Origin: Larkinella terrae
GTDB lineage: Bacteria; Bacteroidota; Bacteroidia; Cytophagales; Spirosomataceae
NCBI RefSeq assembly: GCF_009668025.1
Contig: NZ_WJXZ01000018.1
Location: forward strand, 31,573-95,572
Direction: 5' to 3'
DNA: 64,000 nucleotides
The notes below the pieces were generated by a model, which ran no database searches, was not told the origin of the DNA, and worked only from the letters and a program-made list of their open reading frames with translations. Every line of letters starts with the position of its first letter. The stretch's first letter is position 1. Positions 1 to 9,048 of the stretch are shown here, one piece after another. The position numbers and the translations under genes are program-made.

Positions 1-955
1 TGTTGACCTGATTGGGATAATCGGAACGCCCTGTTGCCATGATAATATCCGGTCGGGCCTCAATGGCGTCGGGATACGCGATTTCGGGCGTGGGATTGGC
101 CATCGCAAAAACGATCGCGTCTTTCGCCATCGAGCGCACCATGTCCTGCGTTACCACATTTCCTTTTGATAAACCGATAAAGACATCTGCGCCGACCATC
201 GCTTCCTCCAGCGTATGTAAATCGCGGGAGGTAATGAACTGGCTTTTGCGCTCATCGAGGTCGTTTCGATCGGGGCGGATAACGCCTTTGCTGTCGCACA
301 TGACGAAATTTTCGACTTTCGCACCCAGTGCAATGTACAGTTTCGAGCACGAAATGGCCGACGCGCCCGCGCCGTTGACCACAATTTTGACGTCCTCAAT
401 ATTTTTACCGATGATCTCCAGCGCGTTCAGCAAGGCGGCCGCCGAGATGATGGCGGTTCCGTGCTGGTCGTCGTGCATGACGGGAATATTGAGCTCTTTT
501 TTGAGTCGTTCTTCAATCTCGAAACATTCCGGCGCTTTGATGTCTTCCAGATTGACGCCACCGAAGGTCGGTTCCAGAATTTTAACGGTGCGGACAAATT
601 CGTCAACGTTTTTCGTATTGAGTTCAATGTCAAAGACATCGATGTCGGCGTAAATCTTAAAAAGCAACCCTTTGCCTTCCATGACCGGTTTTCCGGCTTC
701 GGGGCCAATGTCGCCCAGGCCCAAAACCGCACTTCCATTGCTGATAACCGCCACCAGGTTTCCTTTAGCGGTATATTTGTAAACGTCCTCGCTATTTTCG
801 GCAATGGCCAGACAGGGCTCGGCCACACCCGGAGAATAGGCCAGGGTCAGGTCACGTTGCGTGCTATATTCTTTGGTCGGTATAACTTCGATTTTACCCG
901 GACGTCCCTTGGCATGATATTCAAGGGCATCTTCCCGGCGGATTTTCTTCTCCAT
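1..955 (-). CDS. maeB: NADP-dependent malic enzyme, N-terminal part (runs off the window)
   Basis: Oxidatively decarboxylates malate to pyruvate with NAD(P)H formation in the cytosol. The minus-strand frame opens with ATG at 953-955 and stays open to base 1, giving 318 residues. Family hallmarks are the early YSPGVAEPC segment, the metal/substrate motif MHDDQHGTA and the nucleotide-binding VVNGAGASA. Bacteroidota homologues usually carry a C-terminal phosphotransacetylase-like domain of about 330 residues, which would lie outside the window; the family assignment is firm but the full architecture is not visible. The upstream side is an AT-rich intergenic stretch with no co-directional partner close by. 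Confidence 0.93.
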   Translation of the reverse strand, partial: MEKKIRREDALEYHAKGRPGKIEVIPTKEYSTQRDLTLAYSPGVAEPCLAIAENSEDVYKYTAKGNLVAVISNGSAVLGLGDIGPEAGKPVMEGKGLLFKIYADIDVFDIELNTKNVDEFVRTVKILEPTFGGVNLEDIKAPECFEIEERLKKELNIPVMHDDQHGTAIISAAALLNALEIIGKNIEDVKIVVNGAGASAISCSKLYIALGAKVENFVMCDSKGVIRPDRNDLDERKSQFITSRDLHTLEEAMVGADVFIGLSKGNVVTQDMVRSMAKDAIVFAMANPTPEIAYPDAIEARPDIIMATGRSDYPNQVN

Positions 956-1182
956 AAAGCAATGTGTCAGGGGTGTACTGTGGAATAAAGATGGTGGAAC
1001 ATTCGATGCGGTTTCGGATTCCAGCCGCATTTTTATTTTTTTTTAGCGGATGAACCGGGTCGCTAAGGTAAGGAAAAAAGTAGCTTTCAAAGCCTTTTAA
1101 AATAAGATGACCCGCCAATAATAGCGGGTCACCAGGTATTCAGAGAAGGTAGTAGATTTAGATCAAATTAAGAACAGAGTTT

Positions 1183-1425
1183 TTAGAGTTGGACTTTACC
1201 TACGGACGCTTTTGGCAGGGTGGTTTTAGCGATAGTCTGCTCATTTAGTATTCCACGTTCCTCCATCAGCATTTTAACCGGGTTGATTTTGGGTAACATC
1301 TGATCGTATTGAAATCTCCAGAAAGACATTGCAACGATCAGGAGTGAAAGAACCGACAACTGGATAATCTGCCAGCGCGACAACTTTAATGTCGGCCATT
1401 CACGGGTTCGGGTTAAGTGATTCAT
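1183..1425 (-). CDS. Small single-span membrane protein, unknown function
   Basis: 80 residues with one hydrophobic segment at about residues 19-37 (starting RWQIIQLSVLSLL), preceded by a basic N-terminus (R6, R8, K14, R17), which suggests N-in topology. The C-terminal half is polar. I do not recognise a family. It lies alone between the malic enzyme and the MFS gene, with a strong bidirectional hairpin upstream, so it is probably its own transcription unit. Confidence 0.6.
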   Translation of the reverse strand: MNHLTRTREWPTLKLSRWQIIQLSVLSLLIVAMSFWRFQYDQMLPKINPVKMLMEERGILNEQTIAKTTLPKASVGKVQL

Positions 1426-1551
1426 CGACGATACGGTACGGTTTAAAAGATACTTATTGTACTATTACTAGAATCTTCATTTTAGGTCAGCTTGAATAAT
1501 CCAAAAATAAACAAATTGTTAAATAATTACAAAATTTCTGTAAAAATTAAT

Positions 1552-1588
1552 AAAAAAAGATCCGATTCATTGAATCGGATCTTTTTTT
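1552..1588. terminator. Bidirectional rho-independent terminator
   Basis: GATCCGATT (1559-1567), a five-base loop, AATCGGATC (1573-1581), flanked by seven A on the left and seven T on the right. The symmetric A/T flanks let it work on both strands. It lies just beyond the 3' end of the minus-strand MFS gene, so its main job is probably to end that transcript. Confidence 0.85.
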
Positions 1589-1633
1589 AAGCTAACTGGT
1601 TCTATTTGAGATAGTTCAGGAATGAACCATTGA

Positions 1634-2866
1634 TCAACGCGCAGCCGCTTTCCGGTTCCGAATATAAATATAAAGGAACGTAAAAGCAACGATCAGAATA
1701 ATGGGAAAGGAAGTCATCCGGAGCAGGGTTGCCTGTCCGGCTGCCAGTTCCAGTTCGTCGCCGGATAAGCCCAGCGCGGATTTCTCAACGCGCTCGGCAT
1801 CGATCCAGCCACCAATGATCGGCTGGAAAATAGCGGTTGAGAACATGCCGACACCACCGACAATCGACATACCGAGGGCTCCGCTCAGGGGAATGCGTTC
1901 GGCCACAAAACCGATCATGGTTGGCCAGAAATAACAAACTCCGATGGCGAAGAAAACCGCAGCGATGTAAGCGGAAGTGCCGGTTTGGGTGCTGAAAAGA
2001 TAGATACCGATGGTGGCAAAAACCGCCGAGCCCAGCAGAACGCCCGTTTGGTCGAGCCGGTGAATGATCGGTCCGGCGAAAAACCGCCCAATGGCCATCA
2101 GACCCGTTACCAGCGCCAGAATCAGCATCGGGCTGGCACCGCTCTTGCTCATGATCAGACCAACCCACTGCTGCGGACCGAACTCAGAGATAGCAGTAAA
2201 CGCCATGCAGCAGAAGATGAAAATATACAGGAATGTGCCCATCGCCTTGAAGTTTTTGGCCAGCGAGGTAGCGCCTTCAACCTGCGGTTTTGGAAAAGCC
2301 TGTCCGAAATACAGGAACACGTAAATCAGGGTTGGGATCATGATGATCCAGATTTGTGACTGCCAGCCGTAGCCACTATCCGTCATGAATTTCGAGATCA
2401 AGCTACCCAAAACGATACCGCCGGGGAACCACATGTGAAACCGGCTCAGCATTTTGTTCATTTTTTCGCCCACGTACATGTCGGCAATCATCGGGTTACA
2501 GGCCGCTTCGGTACAACCATTCCCGAAACCGATGAAGAAGGTAGAGATCAATAAACCGGTGTAGCCACCTGAATAAATGGTCAGCAGAATACCGAGCGTG
2601 TGCGCCACAAAGGCTACCATCATGATGATCCGCGGACCAACCGAGTGGTAAACCAATCCGCCGATAATCATCGAAATGGGAAATCCGAAGAAGAACATCG
2701 AATTGATAAAACCTAACTGCGTGGCAGTTAATCCAAATTCCGTACCCAGCTGGGGCAAAATACCCGCCCGGATACTAAAGGAAAAGGCCGTGGTAATGAG
2801 CGCAAAGCAACTAGCATTAAAAAGGCGGCTTTGGTTGACAGGCGAGGTCGCCATAGCGGTCTGCAT
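1634..2866 (-). CDS. MFS permease, sugar-type
   Basis: 410-residue major facilitator with about 12 hydrophobic segments in the inner membrane, the usual size for the family. The segment GFGNGCTEAACNPMIAD in transmembrane helix 4 resembles FucP/glucose-galactose permease relatives. It is divergent from the downstream Gfo/Idh and isomerase genes, which suggests it imports the carbohydrate or cyclitol they process; this substrate assignment is inference. The start at 2864-2866 gives MQTAMATSP; a second ATG five codons in is equally possible. Confidence 0.85.
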   Translation of the reverse strand: MQTAMATSPVNQSRLFNASCFALITTAFSFSIRAGILPQLGTEFGLTATQLGFINSMFFFGFPISMIIGGLVYHSVGPRIIMMVAFVAHTLGILLTIYSGGYTGLLISTFFIGFGNGCTEAACNPMIADMYVGEKMNKMLSRFHMWFPGGIVLGSLISKFMTDSGYGWQSQIWIIMIPTLIYVFLYFGQAFPKPQVEGATSLAKNFKAMGTFLYIFIFCCMAFTAISEFGPQQWVGLIMSKSGASPMLILALVTGLMAIGRFFAGPIIHRLDQTGVLLGSAVFATIGIYLFSTQTGTSAYIAAVFFAIGVCYFWPTMIGFVAERIPLSGALGMSIVGGVGMFSTAIFQPIIGGWIDAERVEKSALGLSGDELELAAGQATLLRMTSFPIILIVAFTFLYIYIRNRKAAAR

Positions 2867-3114
2867 AAAAAGGAAGTAGGGGTTTAGTTGAAAAATTTTC
2901 GGTCAATACTAAGTTTTATTGATTGGAAATATACAAAATTTCCGAAAAATAAGCGAAACTGCTAATTTCCCGGCCAAAATCTTCGGATTTTAAATTCTCA
3001 GATTTTTGATCGTGGATTAGTAGGAACTGGTTTTCAAAACCTTCATCTTTCCGGAACCCGAAAGATTCAGTCAGAAATCAACAATTCTAACCAAACCTTC
3101 AGTTTTATACAATT

Positions 3115-4272
3115 ATGGCGCACAGAAAAATGCGGATGGGCATGATTGGCGGAAGCCTTGAAGCCTTCATTGGGGCCGTCCACCGCCGGGCTGCCGTTTT
3201 CGACGGGGAAATCGAACTGGTCTGCGGGGCGTTTAGCTCCAATCCGGAAAAATCAAAAGCCACCGGATACGCCCTCTACCTGCCCGACGAACGGGTGTAT
3301 GGCAGCTTTGAGGAAATGATTTTGAAAGAAAAAGAATTGCCGGAGGGCGAACGGATGGATTTTGTGTCGATCGTGACGCCGAACCACATGCACTTTCCAC
3401 CGGCCAAGCTGGCGCTGGAAAACGGATTTCATGTGGTTTGCGATAAACCGATGACGCTGAATTTGGAGGAAGCCCGGGAGCTGGCCCGCATCGTCCAGGA
3501 AACCGGCAACCTGTTCTGCCTGACGCACAATTATACGGGTTATCCGATGGTGAAAGAAGCCCGCGAGATCGTGCGGAGCGGCAAATTGGGCAAATTGCGG
3601 AAAGTGGTGGTGGAATACCCGCAGGGCTGGCTTTCCAAGCTCGAAGAAGCGACTTCCTACAAACAGGCCATCTGGCGGACCGACCCGGCGCAGTCGGGCG
3701 CAGCGGGCTGTATGGGCGATATTGGAACCCATGCCGAAAACCTGGCAGAATACATTACTGGTTTGAAAATCACCGAATTATGTGCTGATCTGACCATTTT
3801 TGTGCCGGGCCGCAAACTCGACGACGACGGCAATGTATTGCTGCGGTTTGAAGACGGCGTTAAAGGCGTGCTGCACGCCAGCCAGATTGCCAACGGTGAA
3901 GAAAACGCGCTGAATATCCGGATTTACGGTGAACTGGGCGGTTTGGAATGGCACCAGATGGAGCCGAATACGCTGATTTATAAGACGCAGGAAGGCCAGC
4001 GGATTTTCCGGCCATCCGTGGGAGATTTGTCGGCGGCTGCCAAAGCGCACATTCGGGTGCCGTCGGGTCACCCCGAAGGCTTCTTCGAAGCGTTCGCCAA
4101 TCTGTATCGCAACTTTGCCATCACGCTGCGCAGCAAAATGGAAGGCAAGGAACCCGATCCGATCTACGCCGACTTCCCTTCGGCCGAAGACGGCATCCGC
4201 GGGCTGGCGTTCATCGAAACCGTCATCCAGTCGAATCAGTCTTCGGAAAAGTGGACGAAATTTATTGAATGA
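3115..4272 (+). CDS. Gfo/Idh/MocA family oxidoreductase (first copy)
   Basis: 385 residues; a cytosolic NAD(P)-dependent sugar or cyclitol dehydrogenase by family. It has an N-terminal Rossmann fold with GMIGGSLEAFIGAVHR, the conserved CDKPMTL (EKP-type) motif carrying the catalytic lysine, and a C-terminal alpha/beta dimerisation domain. The GDIGTHAENLAEY segment matches the conserved G-D-x-G-x-H signature. It heads a co-directional run of two such dehydrogenases and an isomerase, a combination seen in 3-keto-sugar and inositol catabolism; the actual substrate is unknown. Confidence 0.88.
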   Translation: MAHRKMRMGMIGGSLEAFIGAVHRRAAVFDGEIELVCGAFSSNPEKSKATGYALYLPDERVYGSFEEMILKEKELPEGERMDFVSIVTPNHMHFPPAKLALENGFHVVCDKPMTLNLEEARELARIVQETGNLFCLTHNYTGYPMVKEAREIVRSGKLGKLRKVVVEYPQGWLSKLEEATSYKQAIWRTDPAQSGAAGCMGDIGTHAENLAEYITGLKITELCADLTIFVPGRKLDDDGNVLLRFEDGVKGVLHASQIANGEENALNIRIYGELGGLEWHQMEPNTLIYKTQEGQRIFRPSVGDLSAAAKAHIRVPSGHPEGFFEAFANLYRNFAITLRSKMEGKEPDPIYADFPSAEDGIRGLAFIETVIQSNQSSEKWTKFIE

Positions 4273-4277
4273 AATAA

Positions 4278-4385
4278 GTTGTATCGCGAAGATTAGCAGA
4301 GAAAAAAGGAGTTAAGCGGAGAATTATTTTCTCTGGGTAAAACTCCGCTTAACTCTTAAAACTCCGCTATACTTCGCGAAACAAC
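4278..4385. repeat. Intergenic inverted-repeat element (word-type)
   Basis: Outer arms GTTGTATCGCGAAG (4278-4291) and CTTCGCGAAACAAC (4372-4385) are complementary over most of their length, and inner arms GGAGTTAAGCGGAG (4308-4321) and CTCCGCTTAACTC pair again. The right half repeats the word ACTCCGCT twice. It fills almost the whole gap between the two dehydrogenases. It lacks a T-run directly after the stem, so it does not look like a simple terminator. Confidence 0.75.
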
Positions 4386-4425
4386 CCTTTTTTAACCTTT
4401 AAATACATTACTTCAAATCTCACAA

Positions 4426-5574
4426 ATGGAAAAAATCAAAGTTGGTGTAGTTGGTACGGGCTTTATTGGTCCGGCCCACATTGAAGCCCTGCGTCGGCTT
4501 CCGAACGTCGAGGTCGTTGCGCTTTGCGAAGTGACCGCCGAACTGGCCCGGCAAAAAGCCGATGCGCTCGGCATTGCCCGTTCCTACACCTTTGACGAAT
4601 TGCTCAAACAGGACGACATTCAGAGTGTACACATCTGTACGCCCAACTTCCTGCACTACTCGCAATCGAAAGCGGCTTTGGCAGCCGGTAAGCATGTAAT
4701 TTGCGAAAAACCGCTCGCCAAAGACCTGAAAGAAGCTGAAGAGCTGGTTGAACTGGCCGCTAAATCGGGGCTGGTGAATGCCGTTCACTTTAACCTGCGG
4801 TATTATCCCCTGGCCCGTCAGATGCGGGTAATGCGGCAAAAAGGCGATTTGGGCGAAGTTTATTCGGTGATAGGGTCGTATTTGCAGGACTGGCTTTTCT
4901 ACAATACCGATTACAACTGGCGACTCGAACCCGATAAATCGGGCGACTCCCGGGCCATTGCCGACATCGGTTCGCACCTGATGGACATTCTGGAATACAT
5001 TACCGGTTTGAAAACCGTTGCCGTGCTTGCCGATTTCAATACCATTCATAAAACCCGCAAAAAACCGCTAAAAGCCGTTGAAACGTATTCGGGCAAGATG
5101 TTGCAACCGGAAGATTACGCCGATGTGCCCATCAATACTGAAGACCACGCCAACGTATTATTGCGCTTCGACAACGGAAATAAAGGAGTGATTACGGTTT
5201 CGCAGGTGTCGGCGGGTCGGAAAAACCAGATGAAACTGGAGATTGCCGGTTCGAAGAAGACGTTTGCCTGGAACTCCGAAGCGCCGAACGAAATGTGGAT
5301 CGGAAACCGTGACGGTTACAACGAAAACCTGATGCGCGACCCCTCGTTGCTGTACTCCGAAGCGCGGTCGGTCGTCTCCTTCCCCGGCGGTCACAACGAA
5401 GGGTTCCCCGACACCTCGAAGCAGCTTTTCAAAGAGGTGTACGACGCCATTGCGGCCGGAAAACAGCCCGAAAACCCCACATTCCCCACTTTCGCCGACG
5501 GCTACCGCGAGTTGCTGATCTGCGAACGAATCCTGGAATCAAACCGCAAACAGGCATGGGTGAACATTGAGTGA
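4426..5574 (+). CDS. Gfo/Idh/MocA family oxidoreductase (second copy)
   Basis: 382 residues. The Rossmann motif GVVGTGFIGPAH is at residues 7-18, the catalytic-lysine motif CEKPLAKD near 93-100 and the signature IADIGSHLMDI near 184-194. An extra 30-residue polar stretch (near residues 210-240) before the second domain is typical of one subgroup. It is related to the preceding gene but clearly divergent, so they probably act on different oxidation steps or substrates. The start ATG follows the inverted repeat by 40 bases. Confidence 0.9.
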   Translation: MEKIKVGVVGTGFIGPAHIEALRRLPNVEVVALCEVTAELARQKADALGIARSYTFDELLKQDDIQSVHICTPNFLHYSQSKAALAAGKHVICEKPLAKDLKEAEELVELAAKSGLVNAVHFNLRYYPLARQMRVMRQKGDLGEVYSVIGSYLQDWLFYNTDYNWRLEPDKSGDSRAIADIGSHLMDILEYITGLKTVAVLADFNTIHKTRKKPLKAVETYSGKMLQPEDYADVPINTEDHANVLLRFDNGNKGVITVSQVSAGRKNQMKLEIAGSKKTFAWNSEAPNEMWIGNRDGYNENLMRDPSLLYSEARSVVSFPGGHNEGFPDTSKQLFKEVYDAIAAGKQPENPTFPTFADGYRELLICERILESNRKQAWVNIE

Positions 5575-6034
5575 TTGAGCGAATGAATGATTGAGTGAAA
5601 AACCGCCACGCCAGTATATAGAGTCGATCCGAATTGATAAAGGTGAATTTGCTGACGGTGTGGAAAAACGCCTTAAAGGATTCATGTTACGGTGTGTTAA
5701 GGTTTTTCGCTCATTGCCTAATTCGTTCGAAGCATAACATTTTGGGAAACAACTTCTTTGAAGTTCATCGTCATCTGCCGCAAATTACCGGGCGGTGCGA
5801 CGAGCCCGAAGCCAAAATGAGTTTTTCGCTAAAATCAGCATCGTTATCGAAGAATTAGACGAATCGCTCTTTTGGCTAGAAACATTAATTGATACCGAAA
5901 TAGTAACAGAAACCCGGTTAAGTGATTTACTAAGTGAAGGAATCCAACTAGTGAAGATGCTTTCCAAATCACGGAACAGTATCAAAAAATAGCCGATTGC
6001 TTTCGCTCAATCACTCAATCACTAACTCACTCAA
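5567..6034. repeat. Inverted-repeat element enclosing a four-helix-bundle pseudogene
   Basis: The left arm (5567-5599) and right arm (6002-6034) are 33 bases each; in reverse complement they match at 27 of 33 positions, including a perfect outer 17-mer (5567-5583 against 6002-6018). Both arms are built from the iterated words GAGTGATT/GAGCGAAT. The left arm overlaps the stop codon of the upstream dehydrogenase and the right arm ends 6 bases before the isomerase ATG. The shape (hairpin-forming ends around an S23-type ORF) mirrors the intervening sequences of 23S rRNA genes. Confidence 0.75.
5591..5992 (+). pseudogene. Four helix bundle protein (S23/IVS-type, TIGR02436-like), two nonsense codons
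   Basis: One continuous frame (codons at 5591, 5594 and so on) reads through with only two in-frame stops, TAA at 5735-5737 and TGA at 5759-5761. On either side the family consensus is intact: FRSLPNSFEA before, then FGKQLL, then SSSSAANYRAVRRARS and the strongly conserved EFFAKISIVIEELDESLFWLE. Because the frame is kept across both stops, this is a recent nonsense-mutated gene. The first possible start is TTG at 5591, just inside the left inverted arm. Intact relatives are about 120-130 residues; their role is unknown. Confidence 0.8.
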
Positions 6035-6039
6035 TAAAA

Positions 6040-7092
6040 ATGAAGACTATCAAAGGACCTGCGGTCTTTCTGGCGCAGTTTTTAGGGGATTCGGCACCCT
6101 TCAATTCGTTAGATTCGATTGCGAAATACATGGCCGATCTGGGCTATAAAGGGATTCAGTTGCCAACCTGGGATCCCCGGGTGATTGACCTGAAAAAAGC
6201 CGCTGAAAGTGTTACGTATTGCGATGAACTGAAAGGCAAACTGAAGGATATTGGCGTGGAAATCACCGAACTTTCGACGCACCTTCAGGGGCAACTCGTG
6301 GCTGTTCATCCGGCGTATGCCTCCATGTTCGACGGTTTTGGGCCGGGCGAACTGGCGGGAAAACCGAAAGCGCAGCAGGAGTGGGCCGTGCAGCAATTGA
6401 AATGGGCCGCCAAAGCGAGCCAGAATCTCGGTCTGACGTCGCACGTGACGTTCTCGGGGGCGTTGTTATGGCCGTTTGTTTATCCCTGGCCTCAACGCCC
6501 GCAAGGGTTGGTAACCACGGCTTTCCAGGAACTGGCAAACCGCTGGAAACCCATCCTGGACGCGTTCGATGAGTCGGGTGTGAACGTTGGTTATGAGCTG
6601 CACCCCGGCGAAGACCTGCACGATGGGATTACGTTCGAAACCTTTCTGGACTACGTCGGCGGGCACCCACGCGCGGGGATCAACTACGACCCGAGCCACT
6701 TTGTGTTGCAACAGCTTGATTACCTGCAATTCATCGATTTCTACCACGACCGGATTTATGCCTTCCACGTGAAAGACGCCGAGTTCAACCCGACGGGCAA
6801 GCAGGGTGTTTACAGCGGGTATCAGGGCTGGGTTGAGCGGGCCGGGCGGTTCCGTTCGCTGGGCGACGGTCAGGTCGATTTCGGCGGCATATTTAGCAAA
6901 TTGTCGCAGTACGACTACGACGGCTGGGCGGTTCTGGAATGGGAATGTGCCATCAAACACCCCGAGCAGGGTGCGGCCGAAGGCGCACCGTTTATCGAAA
7001 GCCACATCATTCGCGTAACGGAACACGCTTTCGACGATTTCGCCGGAACCGGTGCTGATGAAGCATTCAACAAGAAATTGCTGGGCTTATAA
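6040..7092 (+). CDS. Sugar phosphate isomerase/epimerase (TIM barrel, AP endonuclease 2 family)
   Basis: 350 residues with the Xyl isomerase-like TIM-barrel pattern. Metal-ligand motifs visible are GYELHPGEDLHDG (Glu and His), NYDPSHFVLQQ, HVKDAEF and a C-terminal VLEWECAIK. These place it with the isomerase/epimerase group that sits beside Gfo/Idh dehydrogenases in Bacteroidota. It follows the second dehydrogenase in the same direction, separated only by the inverted-repeat element, so it probably belongs to the same pathway. It is likely cytosolic, with no signal peptide. Confidence 0.9.
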   Translation: MKTIKGPAVFLAQFLGDSAPFNSLDSIAKYMADLGYKGIQLPTWDPRVIDLKKAAESVTYCDELKGKLKDIGVEITELSTHLQGQLVAVHPAYASMFDGFGPGELAGKPKAQQEWAVQQLKWAAKASQNLGLTSHVTFSGALLWPFVYPWPQRPQGLVTTAFQELANRWKPILDAFDESGVNVGYELHPGEDLHDGITFETFLDYVGGHPRAGINYDPSHFVLQQLDYLQFIDFYHDRIYAFHVKDAEFNPTGKQGVYSGYQGWVERAGRFRSLGDGQVDFGGIFSKLSQYDYDGWAVLEWECAIKHPEQGAAEGAPFIESHIIRVTEHAFDDFAGTGADEAFNKKLLGL

Positions 7093-7100
7093 TTCAGTGG

Positions 7101-7151
7101 GGGAGAGTTGTCCTAAGGTTCTATTGGTCAGGACCTGGGGACAATTCTCCC
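7101..7151 (+). terminator. Stem-loop at the end of the isomerase gene
   Basis: GGGAGAGTTGTCC (7101-7113) pairs with GGACAATTCTCCC (7139-7151) with one G-T wobble, and an inner AGGTTC/GGACCT stem extends it. A weak AAATTTT follows. It is probably a transcription terminator or a 3'-end stabilising hairpin for the sugar gene cluster. Confidence 0.6.
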
Positions 7152-7279
7152 TCAAATTTTAAAACCACCCCCGGATTTTGACAGTTTAAAGCAGCAAACT
7201 TCCATTCGTAAAAAACCGGATGGTTCGATTAGTTATCCTGTTAAATTCAGGACGGTTTTACCCTTTAAACTCGCAAAAA

Positions 7280-7483
7280 ATGGCAGGTCAAGGATCGGGC
7301 GGCAACGTGTTGGCAGCCCTCTGTAGTTTCTTCATTCCGGGTTTGGGACAGCTTTTGCAAGGCCGACTGCTGATGGCGATCATTCAGTTCGTGCTGGCGG
7401 GCGTTCTCTGGTTTTTTCTGCTCGGCTGGCTGATTCATTTATGGTCCATCATCGATGCGGCCCGGTTTAATCCGGGTAATTGA
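7280..7483 (+). CDS. Small two-span membrane protein (TM2/YMR-like)
   Basis: 67 residues from ATG 7280; a longer frame from 7220 is possible but its N-terminus is not typical. Residues 9-60 show FFIPGLGQLLQGR followed by two hydrophobic segments and a final DAARFN. The FIPGLGQ start and the short loop between two helices resemble TM2-domain and related small inner-membrane proteins. Function unknown; it is an isolated gene. Confidence 0.6.
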   Translation: MAGQGSGGNVLAALCSFFIPGLGQLLQGRLLMAIIQFVLAGVLWFFLLGWLIHLWSIIDAARFNPGN

Positions 7484-7612
7484 TATCGCCCATGTTTGAT
7501 GTGATCAGGGGCCATATTACGCAGCTAATTTGTCTCGGAGGAAAAACGAAAAAAAGCCTGATGGCGATTGAACGCCGGTTTTCTGGCTCAGAGGCTAAAA
7601 AGAATTCATCAA

Positions 7613-8221
7613 CTAAAATTCAATCCCCTCTTCCCGCAACAACTCCGCCAGATTCAATACACAAGTATCCAAAACCGGTATATTGATGTCCCAGTTATGC
7701 GTTGTCCAGTCGGCAGCGCGGCTGGCGATGAAAATCTTTTGCGGTTGGGTAGTAATCCAGATCACCCGTTCGACGCCAAAGTCGAGGAGCCGCTCGGTTT
7801 TTTCGTAAATGTAACTTTGGTCGCGGGACGGGAAGTTTTCCAGATCAATCCGGACGTCAATTTCAATGGCAACTTTCGGAGGTCTGTCGAAATATTTGTT
7901 ATTCAGGATTAAACCTTTTTTTGCAAAGATGGCAATGTCATTGGATAAATTATTCCCTTTATCCACATGCACGCCAGACTCATTCGTAACGAGTAAATAT
8001 AGTTTTCGATTGATATTGTTAAACAGAAAACCGTGTATAAGCGATACGAGTGCTGCTTGCAACGAACTACTTCCCATAACCTCTTCGGGTGTTTTCTTTC
8101 CGGACAAAACTTCTTTATAGTCCCTGTAATACAGGGGCTTCCCGTTGAGTGTCTCGTAAATCAGCGAAGTAGGAATCTTTCTCCGACGCCTGGGTTCTTC
8201 GGTAACAATCGGAATGGTCAT
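7613..8221 (-). CDS. Uma2 family endonuclease (DUF820)
   Basis: 202 residues with the PD-(D/E)XK pattern of Uma2/DUF820 proteins: MGSSSLQAALVSLI near residue 49, DIAIFAKKG (catalytic Asp), VAIEIDVR (E-x-D region) and the closing YEKTERLLDFGVERVIWI. Uma2 genes are scattered and multicopy in cyanobacteria and Cytophagales, and their biological role is unclear. The gene is convergent to the small membrane protein and divergent from modA, and no partner is apparent. Confidence 0.8.
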   Translation of the reverse strand: MTIPIVTEEPRRRRKIPTSLIYETLNGKPLYYRDYKEVLSGKKTPEEVMGSSSLQAALVSLIHGFLFNNINRKLYLLVTNESGVHVDKGNNLSNDIAIFAKKGLILNNKYFDRPPKVAIEIDVRIDLENFPSRDQSYIYEKTERLLDFGVERVIWITTQPQKIFIASRAADWTTHNWDINIPVLDTCVLNLAELLREEGIEF

Positions 8222-8282
8222 AGCTGGCTCATCAAGATGAAATCAATACTACCAATTTTAACCCGAAATTTCAAGAACTCGC

Positions 8283-8290
8283 TATATTTG
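8283..8290 (+). promoter_or_regulatory. Candidate -7 box for modA
   Basis: TATATTTG matches the Bacteroidota TANNTTTG consensus exactly and ends 20 bases before the modA ATG. No good TTTG lies at the expected -33 distance, so the call rests on the -7 box and its position. Confidence 0.45.
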
Positions 8291-8310
8291 GAAAACCATA
8301 ACGATACCGT

Positions 8311-9048
8311 ATGCGTCAGTGCCTGACTTTGCTGCTTATTGCACTTACCTTATCCGCGTCGGGCCAGAAAATCCGGGTGGCAGTGGCCGCCAATGCGCAG
8401 TTTGTGATGGAGAAACTACAGGCGGGTTTTGAAAAGAAAACCGGTCGGGAGGTTGAAACCATCGTTAGCTCGTCGGGGAAATTAACCACCCAGATTCAGA
8501 ATGGAGCGCCGTTCGACGTTTTTCTGTCAGCCGACATGAGCTATCCCGAAGCGGTTTTTCAGGCCGGATTGTCCGAAACCAAACCGAAAATTTACGCCTA
8601 CGGTTTGCTGGTGCTCTGGACGCGATCCGGGCTCGACCCCAGCCGGGGATTGTCCGTGTTGAACGATAAAGCTGTCGTAAAAATCGCCGTCGCAAATCCC
8701 AAAACCGCCCCATACGGAACCGTAGCCGTCGATGTGTTAACCAAACAGAAACTCCTGACCGGTCTGCAACCCAAAATCGTTTACGGCGAAAGCATTGCCC
8801 AGGTCAATCAGTACCTGATTTCGGGCGCAGTCGACGCCGGTTTTACGGCCAAATCGGTGGTACTGGAGCCGATGCTGAAAGACAAAGGGCGCTGGGCTGA
8901 CGTGAAAGGTGCGGAGCCGATCGCCCAGGGGGTGGTGTTACTCAAAAACGCCAAAGAAGGCTCCCGGGCGTTTTACGATTACCTGTTTACGCCGGAAGCG
9001 CGGGCCATTTTCCGGCAATACGGCTACCAACTGCCTTCCCGCCAATGA
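8311..9048 (+). CDS. modA: Molybdate ABC transporter, substrate-binding protein
   Basis: 245 residues with a signal peptide (residues 1-18, cleavage after SASG). It shows the ModA pattern: VAVAANAQFVMEKL, SSSGKLTTQIQNGAPFDVFLSAD and GAVDAGFTAKS. It captures molybdate (or tungstate) in the periplasm and hands it to ModB. Its stop overlaps the modB start by four bases (ATGA), showing translational coupling. The family assignment is firm; the Mo/W preference cannot be read from sequence. Confidence 0.93.
   Translation: MRQCLTLLLIALTLSASGQKIRVAVAANAQFVMEKLQAGFEKKTGREVETIVSSSGKLTTQIQNGAPFDVFLSADMSYPEAVFQAGLSETKPKIYAYGLLVLWTRSGLDPSRGLSVLNDKAVVKIAVANPKTAPYGTVAVDVLTKQKLLTGLQPKIVYGESIAQVNQYLISGAVDAGFTAKSVVLEPMLKDKGRWADVKGAEPIAQGVVLLKNAKEGSRAFYDYLFTPEARAIFRQYGYQLPSRQ

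Noticed and set aside
39..653. Long plus-strand frame of 204 codons opposite the malic enzyme
   Set aside because: It is antisense to a clear, motif-complete malic enzyme frame and has no family features of its own.
8230..8310. Possible molybdenum-cofactor riboswitch upstream of modA
   Set aside because: The leader predicted from the -7 box is only about 15-25 bases, too short for the structure, and no conserved stem is visible.
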